Positions 17,170 to 26,007 of a stretch of DNA of 64,000 bases are shown in pieces (position 1 is the first letter of the stretch; each line of letters opens with the position of its first letter). The DNA is taken from positions 165,340-229,339 of the forward strand of contig NZ_FNVD01000005.1 of NCBI RefSeq assembly GCF_900108275.1. Direction: 5' to 3'. Made by a program: the position numbers and the translations under genes. The notes beneath the pieces were generated by a model. That model worked only from the letters and a program-made list of their open reading frames with translations. It did not search any database and was not told the DNA's origin. Source of the DNA: Jhaorihella thermophila. GTDB taxonomy: Bacteria > Pseudomonadota > Alphaproteobacteria > Rhodobacterales > Rhodobacteraceae.

Positions 17170-18144
17170 ATGACACAGGATCGCCCGGTTCTTGGAATAC
17201 TGCTCATGTTGGGCTTTTGCGTGGTGGCGCCGCTGGGCGATGCCGTGGTCAAGCTGCTCGGCACCTCGGTGCCGGTTCTGGTCCTGCTGGTCATGCGGTT
17301 CGGCATACAGGCTCTGATCCTCGTGCCGATCGTCATCTCTCGGGGCGGGCTGGGCTGGCTGCGGCGGAGCGTCATCGGCTGGATCGCGCTGCGCACGCTG
17401 CTGCACATGGCCGCGATTGCCGCCATGTTCACCGCGCTGAAATATCTGCCGCTGGCCGATGCCGTCGCGATTTCCTTCGTGATGCCGTTCCTGATGCTGC
17501 TGCTGGGACGGTTCCTGTTGGGCGAAGAGGTCGGGATGCGGCGAATCATTGCATGCCTCGTCGGGTTCGGCGGCACCTTGATGGTGGTCCAGCCCAGCTT
17601 TGCCGAGGTCGGCTGGCCCGCGCTCTGGCCGCTGGTCGTCGCGGTGCTGTTTTCCCTGTTCATGCTGGTCACGCGCCAGATCGCGCGGGGCACCGACCCG
17701 ATCGGCCTGCAGGCGGTCAGCGGGGCCATGGCGGTCGTGCTGCTGATCCCGGCATGGTTCCTTGCGTCGGCGCTGGAGGTGGCTCCATCGGATCTGGCCG
17801 CCGTCAGCGCGGTGGACTGGGGGCTGCTGGTGTCCGTTGGCCTGATGGGAACGGTGGCGCATCTGCTGATGACTTGGGCGCTGCGTTTCGCGCCCGCGGC
17901 CACGCTGGCCCCGATGCAGTATCTGGAAATCCCGCTGGCAACGGTCTTCGGCTTTCTCATGTTCGGGGATTTGCCGAATCTCCTGGCCAGCGCGGGCATC
18001 GCGGTCACCATAGGCGCCGGGATCTATGTAGTGCTGCGGGAACACGCCGTGGCGCGCGCTACGACGCGGCTGAAGGAGCAGGCCGAGGCCGGACTGTCGC
18101 GCCTCACTCCGCCGCCCGAGCCTGCGCCGGCGCAAGCGCCCTGA
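17170..18144 (+). CDS. EamA/DMT-family transporter
   Basis: A 324-residue inner-membrane protein with about ten hydrophobic segments arranged as two EamA repeats (each ending in the 'P..a.llg..lLGE' type motif, as in MPFLMLLLGRFLLGEEVG near residue 115). DMT exporters carry metabolites, amino acids or drugs outward; the substrate is unknown. I prefer the ATG at 17170 (MTQDRPVLG) over the in-frame GTG at 17149. The C-terminal tail is Pro/Ala-rich, and the last 41 bases overlap the convergent thiamine pyrophosphokinase gene, an unusually long tail-to-tail overlap. Confidence 0.88.
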   Translation: MTQDRPVLGILLMLGFCVVAPLGDAVVKLLGTSVPVLVLLVMRFGIQALILVPIVISRGGLGWLRRSVIGWIALRTLLHMAAIAAMFTALKYLPLADAVAISFVMPFLMLLLGRFLLGEEVGMRRIIACLVGFGGTLMVVQPSFAEVGWPALWPLVVAVLFSLFMLVTRQIARGTDPIGLQAVSGAMAVVLLIPAWFLASALEVAPSDLAAVSAVDWGLLVSVGLMGTVAHLLMTWALRFAPAATLAPMQYLEIPLATVFGFLMFGDLPNLLASAGIAVTIGAGIYVVLREHAVARATTRLKEQAEAGLSRLTPPPEPAPAQAP

Positions 18145-18784
18145 TCACATCGTCCAACGCCCCGCGCGGCACCATCGCCAGCAGCCCCGGTTGATCGGTT
18201 TCGATCGTCACCGGGCCAAGCGCGCGGTTCGACGTGCCGATGCGCCCGCCCGGGTTCAGTTCCAGCCCGTCGATCGGCCATTCCAGCCCGTGCGATCGTC
18301 CCGTGACCGCGCGCATCGGAAACAGTGACACGACATCGCCCCGCGCGACGGGAACCTCGATCCGTGCGGGCACATGAAAGATCACCTCATGCGCGCCGAT
18401 CAGGATACAGCTGTGATTCGCGTGTCGCACCACGGCATTGAATGCCGCGAGCTGGTGGTCCACCCGCGCACCCAGGAACCCGACGGCCAGAATCAGCGGC
18501 GCGCGGATGCTGCGCAGGGCTTTGTCGAAATCTGTGCTGTCCTGTTCACGGATCGGAAACAGGCGGTCGCCGGGAATGCGATGCCGCCACTCCGCCGTCA
18601 GCGAATCGAAATCGCCAATCACGGCCTCGGGTATATGCCCGGCCGCCAGGGCCGGCCCCGCCCCGCCATCCGCCGCAATGAGACGCGGCGCCCGCGACAG
18701 GGCGTCGTCAAGGTCATTTCGGCCCAGTTCACCCCCGCCAATCAGCGTAACTGGTTCGGAGATGTCAACAATCGGTGGTTTCAT
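18104..18784 (-). CDS. tpk: Thiamine pyrophosphokinase
   Basis: A 226-residue thiamine diphosphokinase, transferring pyrophosphate from ATP to thiamine to make the cofactor TPP. Visible motifs are AADGGAG (near residue 40), the magnesium-binding GDFDS (near residue 57), EQDSTDFDKAL (near residue 80) and GARVDHQLA (near residue 106). The C-terminal domain contains GTSNRA, which binds thiamine. The ATG at 18784 gives a family-typical length. No TPP riboswitch was recognised upstream. The last 41 bases lie inside the convergent EamA transporter gene, so changes there affect two proteins. Confidence 0.93.
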   Translation of the reverse strand: MKPPIVDISEPVTLIGGGELGRNDLDDALSRAPRLIAADGGAGPALAAGHIPEAVIGDFDSLTAEWRHRIPGDRLFPIREQDSTDFDKALRSIRAPLILAVGFLGARVDHQLAAFNAVVRHANHSCILIGAHEVIFHVPARIEVPVARGDVVSLFPMRAVTGRSHGLEWPIDGLELNPGGRIGTSNRALGPVTIETDQPGLLAMVPRGALDDVIRALAPAQARAAE

Positions 18785-18922
18785 GCCCGGTTACATGCCC
18801 TTTTTGGAAACACGACACAATCTAGTCATGAAATGATACGCTGTTTGGCACAGATTCGGGCCGCTTTCGTCGAGTCGGTCATGGTAAACCGACGCGAAAC
18901 AATGTGAGAGGACGAGCATCCG

Positions 18923-20893
18923 ATGGTACAGAACAACAAGATCCTGACCGTATCTTACGGCACGTTTTCCTGTACGCTGGAAGGCTTTGAAGACTCCTTC
19001 GAGACGATGAAGGCGATTGCCGAGTATTTCCGGGATCTTGCCCGCGAGGACCGTTATTTCGGCGCGGAACCGCCGCAGCCGGACGCCGAGATGCTCGCCC
19101 GGATCGCCGAACGCGAAATCGCCCGCCAGGTCGAGGCCCGGCACGAGGAAAGCGGCATCGTGCTGACGGCCGCCGCGCCGGAAGCGACCACGCCGCCTGC
19201 GGCACCCGCGATGGCCGAAGCGACAGACGCGCCCTCGGCGGCCGACGCCGCAGTGGCCGAGGCGGCGCCCGAGCCTGCTCCCGAACCGGCCCAGCCGCAC
19301 GCGCATGCCGACGCCGCAGAGTCCGCGGCCGTATCCGAACCGCCGATCATCGAAGAACCCGCCGAGGTGTCGGCCGAAGAGGTTCAGGAGGATGCCGAGG
19401 CGGCGCCCGAGCCTTCGGGGGAAACCGCTCGGCCGCCGGCGGTCGAAGAGCCTGCCGAACCCGCGTCGGAGGCCGAACCCGAAATGGCGACGGCCGAGGA
19501 TCTTGGCCAACCGGCGCCGGCCCGTCCGCAGGCCGAAGACAGCATCGCCGCCAAGCTGGAGCGAATTCGCGCGGTTGTGGCCCGGAATGAACAGGCCGAG
19601 ACGGACCAGTATGACGAGGACGCTCTCGCCGACTCCGCCGCCCCTGCCGAGATCACCTCGACGCTCGCCCATGTCCTCCACGCGGAAGATACCGAGGAAG
19701 AAGCCGAGGCTGCGGAGCCCCTGACCTGGGAAGCCTTCGCCGAGCCCGCCGCTGCGGAAGCGCCCGCCGCCGCGCCGACTGTTGAAGAGGGGGCTGACGA
19801 AGCTGCGGAGCCGGTTGAAGAAGCCGCCGGTAAGGATGACAGCGACATTGGCCCCGACGAAAGCGAAGAAGACCTGACGGGAGCGGACAGCCTGTTCGGT
19901 GATCTCGATCAGGAAACGGACGAGGCCGAGCCGGACGACCAGGACGTGGCCAACATCCTCTCGGAGGCCGAGGAAGAGCCCGCAGCCAGCGTCATCAAGA
20001 TCAAGAAGCGGGATCTGGACGAGGCAGTCGAAGCGGCCGAGCTGGAAGAAATCGTCGAAGACGCCGCGCCTTCGGATCACGGCGACCTGCCGCCCGAGGA
20101 CGAAGCCGAACTGATTCAGGAACTGGCCCAGCTCGAAGCCGAGATTACGGGCGCCGACCAGGCGCCGGCGGCGGAAGAATACGAACCGGCGCGCCCGGCC
20201 GGAAAGGGGCCAGCAGGCACGCCGGACGTGGAGCGGCTGATGAAATCGGCCGAAGAGCGGTTGAGCGACCCCGAGGCCGCGGCCCGCCACGAAGCCTATA
20301 CCCACATGCGCGCCGCCGTGGCGACAACGCGCGCCGAACGCGAAGCGGGCGGAACGATGGGCACTCACCCCAGCGACGATCCTTACCGGGTCGATCTGGC
20401 CCATGCGGTGCGTCCGCGCCGCCCCGATGCGCCAAGAACACGGCCGGTCCGGCCAACCACCAAGACCCGCGCCGCACCGCTGAAACTGGTGGCAGAGCAG
20501 CGGGTCGACGAAGGTGCCGGCAGGGCGGCGCGCGGTCCGATCCGGCCGCGCCGCGTGGCAGCCGAGTTGCTGGACGACAGCGTCATGGCGGCGGTCCCGT
20601 CCGGCGAGAGCGAATTCGCCAGGTTTGCCCGGGAACTCGGGGCCGAGGAGTTGCCGGAGTTGCTGGAAGCGGCCGCGGCCTACCTTGCCTTTGTCGAGGG
20701 CCGGACGGAGTTTTCCCGTCCGCAACTGATGAATGTGGCCCGTCAGGTGCGCAATGCCGACTTCAACCGCGAGGACGGGTTGCGGGCATTTGGCCACCTG
20801 CTGCGCGAAGGCAAGATCGAAAAGAAAGGCGGCGGACGTTTCACCGTATCCGGTGATATCGGCTTCCGTCCCGGCCAGCGCGCGACCGGCTGA
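18923..20893 (+). CDS. Conserved acidic protein with a long Ala/Glu/Pro-rich linker, function unknown
   Basis: A 656-residue soluble protein with three parts. Residues 1-75 form a well-ordered module (TVSYGTFSCTLEGFEDSF, then a helix ending YFRDLAREDRYFG). Residues 80-540 are low complexity, dominated by Glu, Asp, Ala and Pro, with short helical islands such as AKLERIRAVVARNEQ. Residues 560-656 form a second ordered module ('EFARFARELGAEELPELLEAAAAYLAFVEG' region to GRFTVSGDIGFRPGQ) that looks winged-helix-like. Both ends resemble proteins conserved in Rhodobacteraceae whose role I do not know. There is no signal peptide or membrane segment. A GAGAGGAC ribosome-binding site precedes the ATG, and a strong terminator follows the gene. 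A scaffold linking two binding partners is one reading. Confidence 0.85.
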   Translation: MVQNNKILTVSYGTFSCTLEGFEDSFETMKAIAEYFRDLAREDRYFGAEPPQPDAEMLARIAEREIARQVEARHEESGIVLTAAAPEATTPPAAPAMAEATDAPSAADAAVAEAAPEPAPEPAQPHAHADAAESAAVSEPPIIEEPAEVSAEEVQEDAEAAPEPSGETARPPAVEEPAEPASEAEPEMATAEDLGQPAPARPQAEDSIAAKLERIRAVVARNEQAETDQYDEDALADSAAPAEITSTLAHVLHAEDTEEEAEAAEPLTWEAFAEPAAAEAPAAAPTVEEGADEAAEPVEEAAGKDDSDIGPDESEEDLTGADSLFGDLDQETDEAEPDDQDVANILSEAEEEPAASVIKIKKRDLDEAVEAAELEEIVEDAAPSDHGDLPPEDEAELIQELAQLEAEITGADQAPAAEEYEPARPAGKGPAGTPDVERLMKSAEERLSDPEAAARHEAYTHMRAAVATTRAEREAGGTMGTHPSDDPYRVDLAHAVRPRRPDAPRTRPVRPTTKTRAAPLKLVAEQRVDEGAGRAARGPIRPRRVAAELLDDSVMAAVPSGESEFARFARELGAEELPELLEAAAAYLAFVEGRTEFSRPQLMNVARQVRNADFNREDGLRAFGHLLREGKIEKKGGGRFTVSGDIGFRPGQRATG

Positions 20894-20918
20894 GGCGAGA
20901 CGCCCGCCGGAACAACGA

Positions 20919-20952
20919 AAAGCGGCCCGCCGGTATCTCGGCGGGCCGCTTT
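20919..20952. terminator. Bidirectional terminator between the acidic-protein gene and etfA
   Basis: A perfect 14-bp stem (AAAGCGGCCCGCCG / CGGCGGGCCGCTTT) with a six-base loop, placed between two convergent genes. The A and T runs at the ends of the stem allow it to work in both directions. Confidence 0.85.
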
Positions 20953-20994
20953 CGGTCTTGCGCTGTCATCCGGTGGGCGTATGCGCCCGGCGGA

Positions 20995-21924
20995 TCACCC
21001 CAGTTTCTCGGTCAGTTCCGGCACAGCCTGGAACAGATCCGCAACCAGGCCGAAGTCTGCCACCTGGAAGATCGGTGCCTCTTCGTCCTTGTTGATGGCA
21101 ACGATGATCTTGGAATCCTTCATCCCCGCCAGGTGCTGGATCGCGCCGGAGATGCCGACCGCAACGTACAGATCGGGCGCGACGACCTTGCCGGTCTGGC
21201 CCACCTGCCAGTCGTTCGGCGCATAGCCCGAATCGACTGCCGCGCGCGAGGCACCCACCGCGGCGCCCAGCTTGTCGGCCAGCTTCTCGATCAGCGCAAA
21301 GTTCTCTTCCGAGCCCACGCCGCGGCCGCCCGAGACGACGATCTTGGCGCTGGTCAGTTCGGGCCGGTCGCTTTCGGCCACCTTGTCCTCGACCCATTCG
21401 CTGAGGCCGGACGCTTCGGGGGCCGCGACGGTTTCCACCGGCGCCGCCGCTTGCTCGCCCGCCGCATCGAAGGTCGAGGTGCGGATTGTGACGACCTTCT
21501 TGGGGTCGCGCGACTTCACGGTCTGGATCGCGTTGCCCGCGTAGATCGGCCGTTCGAACGTGTCCGCATCCACCACGCCCGAGACATCCGAGATCACCAT
21601 CACGTCCAGCAGCGCGGCGACCCGCGGCATCACGTTTTTGGCGTCGGTGGTGGCCGGCGCGACGATGTGGTCATAGTCGCCGGCCAGCGACACGATCAGA
21701 TCGGCGGTGGATTCCGCCAGACGGTGGCCCAGCGATTCGCCTTCGGCCACCAGAACCTTTTTCACGCCGTCGATCTTGGCGGCGGCTTCACCGGCGGCCG
21801 CGGCATGGGCGCCGGCGCACAGAACGGTCACGTCCCCCAGCGCCTTGGCGGCGGTTACGGCCTTGGCGGTGGCGTCCAGCGCCAGTTCGCCGTTGTTGAC
21901 TTCGGCAAGAAGAAGAACAGCCAT
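20995..21924 (-). CDS. etfA: Electron transfer flavoprotein alpha subunit
   Basis: The alpha subunit (309 residues) of the electron transfer flavoprotein, which takes electrons from acyl-CoA and other dehydrogenases and passes them to ETF-ubiquinone oxidoreductase. The C-terminal FAD domain is complete: [35 protein letters not shown] and [13 protein letters not shown] are the classic FAD-binding blocks. The ATG at 21924 overlaps the etfB stop by one base (TGATG), so the two subunits are translationally coupled; a GTG one codon earlier is possible but unlikely. Confidence 0.96.
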   Translation of the reverse strand: MAVLLLAEVNNGELALDATAKAVTAAKALGDVTVLCAGAHAAAAGEAAAKIDGVKKVLVAEGESLGHRLAESTADLIVSLAGDYDHIVAPATTDAKNVMPRVAALLDVMVISDVSGVVDADTFERPIYAGNAIQTVKSRDPKKVVTIRTSTFDAAGEQAAAPVETVAAPEASGLSEWVEDKVAESDRPELTSAKIVVSGGRGVGSEENFALIEKLADKLGAAVGASRAAVDSGYAPNDWQVGQTGKVVAPDLYVAVGISGAIQHLAGMKDSKIIVAINKDEEAPIFQVADFGLVADLFQAVPELTEKLG

Positions 21925-22682
21925 CACACAGCCCCCGCTTCCTTGAGTTTCTCGACCAGCTCGTCCACCGAGCCGACGATGATGCCCGCGGCGCGCGCCG
22001 GCGGTTCATCGGTCTTGACCACTTCGAGCCGCGGCGTCAGGTCCACGCCGTAATCGGCGGCGGTCTTTTCATCCAGCGGCTTTTTCTTGGCCTTCATGAT
22101 GTTGGGCAGCGAGGCATAGCGCGGCTCGTTCAGGCGCAGGTCCACGGTGACGACCGCGGGCATCTTCACCTTGATGGTCTGCAGGCCGCCGTCCACCTCG
22201 CGGGTGACCAGCGCATGATCGCCTTCGATGTCGATCTTGGAGGCAAAGGTCGCCTGGCTCCAGCCCAACAGCGCCGACAGCATCTGACCGGTGGCGTTCA
22301 TGTCGTTGTCGATCGCCTGCTTGCCGGCCAGAACGAGGCCGGGCTGCTCTTCCTCGACCACCTTGGCGAGAATCTTGGCCACGGCCAGCGGCTCGATGTC
22401 CTGATGCACGTCATCGGCGGCCACCACCAGGATCGCGCGGTCCGCGCCCATCGCCAGCGCGGTGCGCAGCGTTTCCTGGGCCTGCTTGACGCCGATCGAC
22501 ACGACGACGATCTCGTCGGCCTTGCCGGCTTCCTTCAGGCGGATGGCTTCCTCGACGGCGATCTCGTCGAAGGGATTCATGGACATCTTCACGTTGGCGA
22601 GATCGACACCGCTTCCGTCCGCTTTCACGCGAACTTTCACGTTGTAGTCGATCACGCGCTTGACGGGCACAAGGACCTTCAT
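21924..22682 (-). CDS. etfB: Electron transfer flavoprotein beta subunit
   Basis: The beta subunit (252 residues) of the electron transfer flavoprotein, which binds AMP and docks the partner dehydrogenases. The N-terminus [19 protein letters not shown] and the beta-subunit signature [19 protein letters not shown] are intact, as is the recognition-loop region near [12 protein letters not shown]. An AGGAGAG ribosome-binding site lies just upstream. It is the first gene of the etfBA pair. No sharp promoter could be picked in the 234-base gap upstream, which holds a short inverted repeat (ACGTCG...CGACGT, 22806-22825). Confidence 0.96.
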   Translation of the reverse strand: MKVLVPVKRVIDYNVKVRVKADGSGVDLANVKMSMNPFDEIAVEEAIRLKEAGKADEIVVVSIGVKQAQETLRTALAMGADRAILVVAADDVHQDIEPLAVAKILAKVVEEEQPGLVLAGKQAIDNDMNATGQMLSALLGWSQATFASKIDIEGDHALVTREVDGGLQTIKVKMPAVVTVDLRLNEPRYASLPNIMKAKKKPLDEKTAADYGVDLTPRLEVVKTDEPPARAAGIIVGSVDELVEKLKEAGAV

Positions 22683-22916
22683 CTTTGCGTTCTCTCCTTA
22701 CAAAAAACGGCAAGCCGCTTTGCGACTCCCCCACGCTCTCCCGGGCGTAGATAACGGTTCGGTCTGCGCCGCAACAGGGCAAAATCGTCACGTCAGCGCT
22801 CAAGGACGTCGCGTTTTCACGACGTGGCGCAATTTTGTTGCGAGAATGTTTCTGATCGGCGACCTTGGCGCGGACCGGAACGCGGTTTTCGCATCCGCTG
22901 TGACAGGAGGCCCCCA

Positions 22917-23378
22917 TTGGAACCCGAAATCGAAACCGCGCCGGAGCGGCGGCTTGTGGGCTTTGCCGATGCGTTTACGGTCGAGACCCGTCACAGGATC
23001 GGCGAACTGTGGCAGGCGTTCCTCAAGGACGCACAGCACATTCGCAACCGGGTGCCCGGCGCGCTTTATGGCGTTTCCTTCAGCGCGGATGGGAAGGGCG
23101 GGTTCCGCTATGCGGTGGCCGTCGAGGTCGACCCGTTGCCCGAACAGCGCCCCCAGCGCAGCTGTGTCGTCACTTTGAGCGCCGGCAAGTATGCCGTGCT
23201 GCGTCGCTTTGCGCCAATTGAGGAACTGCCGCGTGCGTTCGACGAAATGTTCACGGAATGGCTGCCGGGGTCAGGTTGGTGCCAGCGCGAAGGGGCGGTG
23301 TTCGAACGCTACCCCGACGATCCGCGCAACGGGCCGGACGGGGTCGCGTGGGAGATTTGGGTGCCGGTCCAGGCGTGA
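22917..23378 (+). CDS. GyrI-like / effector-binding-domain protein with a TTG start
   Basis: A 153-residue protein resembling the GyrI-like small-molecule-binding domain, the ligand-binding half of AraC-type regulators such as Rob. Landmarks are the 'VTLSAGKYAVLRRFAPIEELPRAFDEMF' region (residues 85-112), where a small-molecule pocket normally forms, and the closing VAWEIWVPVQ strand. No DNA-binding domain is present, so it is a stand-alone binding or toxin-neutralising protein. The start is TTG at 22917: a perfect AGGAGG ends six bases before it, while upstream codons in the frame lack both a site and similarity. The ligand is unknown. Confidence 0.75.
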   Translation: MEPEIETAPERRLVGFADAFTVETRHRIGELWQAFLKDAQHIRNRVPGALYGVSFSADGKGGFRYAVAVEVDPLPEQRPQRSCVVTLSAGKYAVLRRFAPIEELPRAFDEMFTEWLPGSGWCQREGAVFERYPDDPRNGPDGVAWEIWVPVQA

Positions 23379-23409
23379 TCGGCCGGACGCCCCGCCGCTT
23401 CGCGGACGC

Positions 23410-23982
23410 TCAGCGGTTCGCGCCCGGAACCCAAAGCACGTCGTCGGCGCCGTTGTTGTTGGCCACGCGGGCAGCGACGAAGAACCAGTCGCTCAGACGG
23501 TTGAGGTATTTCACCGCTGCCGGGTTCACGTCCTCCTCGGCGTCGAGCTCCACCGCCAGCCGCTCGGCCCGGCGGGCAACGGTGCGGCAGACATGCAGAT
23601 GCGCCGCCAGCGGCGAGCCGCCCGGCAGGATGAAGCTGCGCAGCGGCTGCAGGCCCGCGTTCATCGAGTCGATCTCGGCCTCGAGCCGTTCGACCTGTTC
23701 GGCCACCATGCGCAGGGGCGGATATTCGGCCTCGGCGTCATTTTCGCGTCCCGGCCGGCACAGGTCCGCGCCCAGATCGAACAGGTCGTTCTGGATCCGC
23801 GCGAGCGCTGCGTCCATTTCGCCGTCGGCATGCAGACGGGCGAGGCCGACAAAGGAATTCAGCTCGTCCGTGGTGCCATAGGCATTGACCCGCGCGGCGT
23901 TCTTGGGCACGCGCTGACTGTCGCCCAGCGCGGTATCGCCCTTGTCGCCGGTGCGGGTGTAGATCTTGTTCAGAACGACCAC
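23410..23982 (-). CDS. Cob(I)yrinic acid a,c-diamide adenosyltransferase, PduO type
   Basis: A 190-residue ATP:cob(I)alamin adenosyltransferase of the PduO family, which attaches the adenosyl group to make coenzyme B12. The ATP-binding N-terminus (IYTRTGDKGDTALGD) and the YGTTDELNSFVG, ILPGGSPLAAHLH and LNRLSDWFFVAAR blocks are all present. The start is GTG at 23982. The gene begins three bases after the stop of the small twin-helix protein, so the two form an operon. The product is needed by methylmalonyl-CoA mutase and similar enzymes, in keeping with etf genes nearby, though no B12 riboswitch was seen. Confidence 0.92.
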   Translation of the reverse strand: MVVLNKIYTRTGDKGDTALGDSQRVPKNAARVNAYGTTDELNSFVGLARLHADGEMDAALARIQNDLFDLGADLCRPGRENDAEAEYPPLRMVAEQVERLEAEIDSMNAGLQPLRSFILPGGSPLAAHLHVCRTVARRAERLAVELDAEEDVNPAAVKYLNRLSDWFFVAARVANNNGADDVLWVPGANR

Positions 23983-23985
23983 TGC

Positions 23986-24186
23986 TCAGCCCTTTGTCTT
24001 CAGATAGACGAACAAAACGATCAGCGCCACCGCGATGGCCTGGAACAGGATCCGCAGGCGCATCATCAGATTGGCGTATTTCGCATTGAACTTGCCGCCC
24101 GCGCCAAAGCCGCCGATGCCGATGGCCAGCACCACGACGACCGCCAGCATCGCCAGAAGGATCAGGATGAAAAGAGGTTCGCCCAT
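23986..24186 (-). CDS. Twin transmembrane helix small protein (HIG1-like)
   Basis: A 66-residue inner-membrane protein with two hydrophobic segments (residues 4-24 and 43-63). The loop and second helix (KFNAKYANLMMRLRILFQAIAV) match the M-x-x-R-x-x-x-Q pattern of the HIG1 family, whose mitochondrial members assist respiratory supercomplexes. In alphaproteobacteria this small protein is conserved and often lies just upstream of the cobalamin adenosyltransferase gene, as here with a three-base gap. A role in respiratory-complex assembly is inferred only from the mitochondrial relatives. Confidence 0.85.
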   Translation of the reverse strand: MGEPLFILILLAMLAVVVVLAIGIGGFGAGGKFNAKYANLMMRLRILFQAIAVALIVLFVYLKTKG

Positions 24187-24258
24187 ATCGGCCCCCGCTG
24201 TTCGCTTGGTAGGGCGGGTCTATCCCGTTCCGGCAGCAAATGCGACCGCGTTTTCCGC

Positions 24259-25089
24259 CTAGAGTCGCGACAAAATGCGGTCAGTGGCGCGGGTGGAGAG
24301 GAACCGGCGCAGGTATCCGGCGACATGGGTGGGCGTCGTGACATAGTAGCGCGGACGTGGGCGGCGCGATTCCAGCGCCCGCACCAGCTTGGCCGTCACC
24401 GCGCTGGGCGGCAGTTCGAACCGGTCCGGCCCGCGGCTTTCGTAGAGCCGTTTCAGCACCTGTGTCTCATACTTCTCGCGCAGGGCCGAATGCCGCCAGT
24501 CGATGTATCGTTCAAAATGCGGGATCGCCTTTTCCCGCAGCTTTGACGTGATCGGTCCCGGTTCGATCAGCACCACCTCGATCCCTGTCCCTCGCAGTTC
24601 CATCCGCATCGTGTCGGTCAACCCTTCGAGCGCGTATTTCGTGGCCGTGTAGGCCCCGCGCCAGGGAAAGGCGATGAAACCCAGGATCGACGAACACTGC
24701 ACGATCCGCCCCGCGCCCTGCGCCCGCATCACCGGGATCGCCTGGCGGGTCAGGTCGTGCCAGCCGAAGAAGTTGGTCTCGAAGATCTCGCGCAGGGCCT
24801 CGGTGGGGATGTCCTCGACCGCCCCTGGCAGCCCGTGCGCGCCGTTGTTGAACAGCGCGTCCAGCCGTCCGCCGGTGGCCTCCAGCACCTCTGCCAGACC
24901 GGTTTCGATGCTGGCGGCGTCGGAATAATCGATCCGGGGGCTGTCGAATCCTTCCGCCCGCAGCCGGTCGCAATCCTTCTGTTGCCGGCATGAGGCAAAG
25001 ACGCGCCAGCCGCGGGCGCGCAAGCCCCGCGCCGCGTCCAGCCCGATTCCCGATGAACAGCCGGTGATGAGGATGGTTTTCCCCGCCAT
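24259..25089 (-). CDS. Short-chain dehydrogenase/reductase
   Basis: A classical SDR of 276 residues. The cofactor motif TGCSSGIG (residues 8-15) and the catalytic Ser (CSSILGF) and YTATK are intact; the structural NNAG motif is replaced by NNGAHG, as in the subgroup of retinol-dehydrogenase-like SDRs. The C-terminal region (FERYIDWRH, RPRYYVTTPTHVAGYLRRFLS) also fits that subgroup. The ATG at 25089 has an AGGAG ribosome-binding site eight bases upstream; the frame extends 17 codons further without similarity. Substrate and physiological role are unknown. Confidence 0.9.
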   Translation of the reverse strand: MAGKTILITGCSSGIGLDAARGLRARGWRVFASCRQQKDCDRLRAEGFDSPRIDYSDAASIETGLAEVLEATGGRLDALFNNGAHGLPGAVEDIPTEALREIFETNFFGWHDLTRQAIPVMRAQGAGRIVQCSSILGFIAFPWRGAYTATKYALEGLTDTMRMELRGTGIEVVLIEPGPITSKLREKAIPHFERYIDWRHSALREKYETQVLKRLYESRGPDRFELPPSAVTAKLVRALESRRPRPRYYVTTPTHVAGYLRRFLSTRATDRILSRL

Positions 25090-25153
25090 TGCGCGTCTCC
25101 TGCCTGTATCGGCACCGTTGTCGCCATCCGGGCCGGACAAGGCAAGAGACAGA

Positions 25154-25804
25154 TTACCGCGCGGGCTTGCTGACCAGCGAGGCCGCGACCCAGCCGCGCA
25201 GCCCGCTCTGCACCGTTTTCAGCCGCAGCCAGCCGGTGCCGGAATCCTCCAGCACCTCGACCTTCTGACCCAGCATCAGCCGCGCGGTGGCGGGATAGAT
25301 GGTGCCGGGGCCGTCGCGCATGTTGACCCGCGTGCCGATGATCTCGCGGATGTCGGGTTCGGTCGGCGTGGTATCCGGGGTGACCGTGGTGGTTGACGTT
25401 TCCGTTTGCGATGCCGGCCTTGCCGCGATCGTCGCCAGCGACGGGATCGGGCCGCCGGATGCGGCAAGCGATGCGTTGCCCGCGACGGGCGGGAAAAGGG
25501 ACAGACCCGCGCCGACGCTCGCGGCCAGGCGCGGCGGCTTGTGTGGGGCGGTCTGCGGTGGGTCGGCGGCCGGCTCCGACACCGGCGACTCTTGGGCAGA
25601 CGGGACGTCTGCCGTCCTTGGGTGGGGTTTGCGCGGCGCGATTGCGGGGCGGGCCGCAACCTTTTCCACCACCGGCGCAGCCCGGTCTGCTGCCAGATCG
25701 GCCTGCGGTGTGGGCCGGCGGCCGCGCGGTTCGAAATCGGCGCCGCCGCTGAGTTCGTAGAAGGCCCAGAACAGGAAAACGAACGAGACGATGGCAAAGC
25801 GCAT
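25154..25804 (-). CDS. Membrane-anchored SH3-domain protein
   Basis: A 216-residue protein with an N-terminal hydrophobic segment (residues 2-18, likely an uncleaved anchor or signal), a Pro/Ala-rich low-complexity region to about residue 145, and a C-terminal bacterial SH3 domain (from VNMRDGPGTIYP to LRGWVAASLV, residues 156-211). Such domains often bind cell-wall peptides, so a periplasmic role near the murein is likely. The ATG at 25804 opens MRFAIVSFVFLFWAF; the frame runs on upstream without similarity. It is divergent from parC, with 203 bases between. Confidence 0.85.
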   Translation of the reverse strand: MRFAIVSFVFLFWAFYELSGGADFEPRGRRPTPQADLAADRAAPVVEKVAARPAIAPRKPHPRTADVPSAQESPVSEPAADPPQTAPHKPPRLAASVGAGLSLFPPVAGNASLAASGGPIPSLATIAARPASQTETSTTTVTPDTTPTEPDIREIIGTRVNMRDGPGTIYPATARLMLGQKVEVLEDSGTGWLRLKTVQSGLRGWVAASLVSKPAR

Positions 25805-26007
25805 GGCGCGTCCCCGAAGGCGAAACGACTGAAAATGGCGTGAAACCCGGCTGTCCGGCCCGAGATTCGGGCGAAGGTCAGCATAACCCTTCCCTTCGAT
25901 TCGCGGCACCGGGGAAACCTGCCGCCCGCTTCCCCGCCCCCGGATTGCGGTGGATAACCTGCATCCGCCGCTTTACCCTGCGCCGCTGCCCCGGTATCAC
26001 CGCATCT

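Noticed and set aside
25940..25960. Possible DnaA box in the parC upstream gap (TGGATAAC)
   Set aside because: A single imperfect match without neighbours; chance is the simplest explanation.
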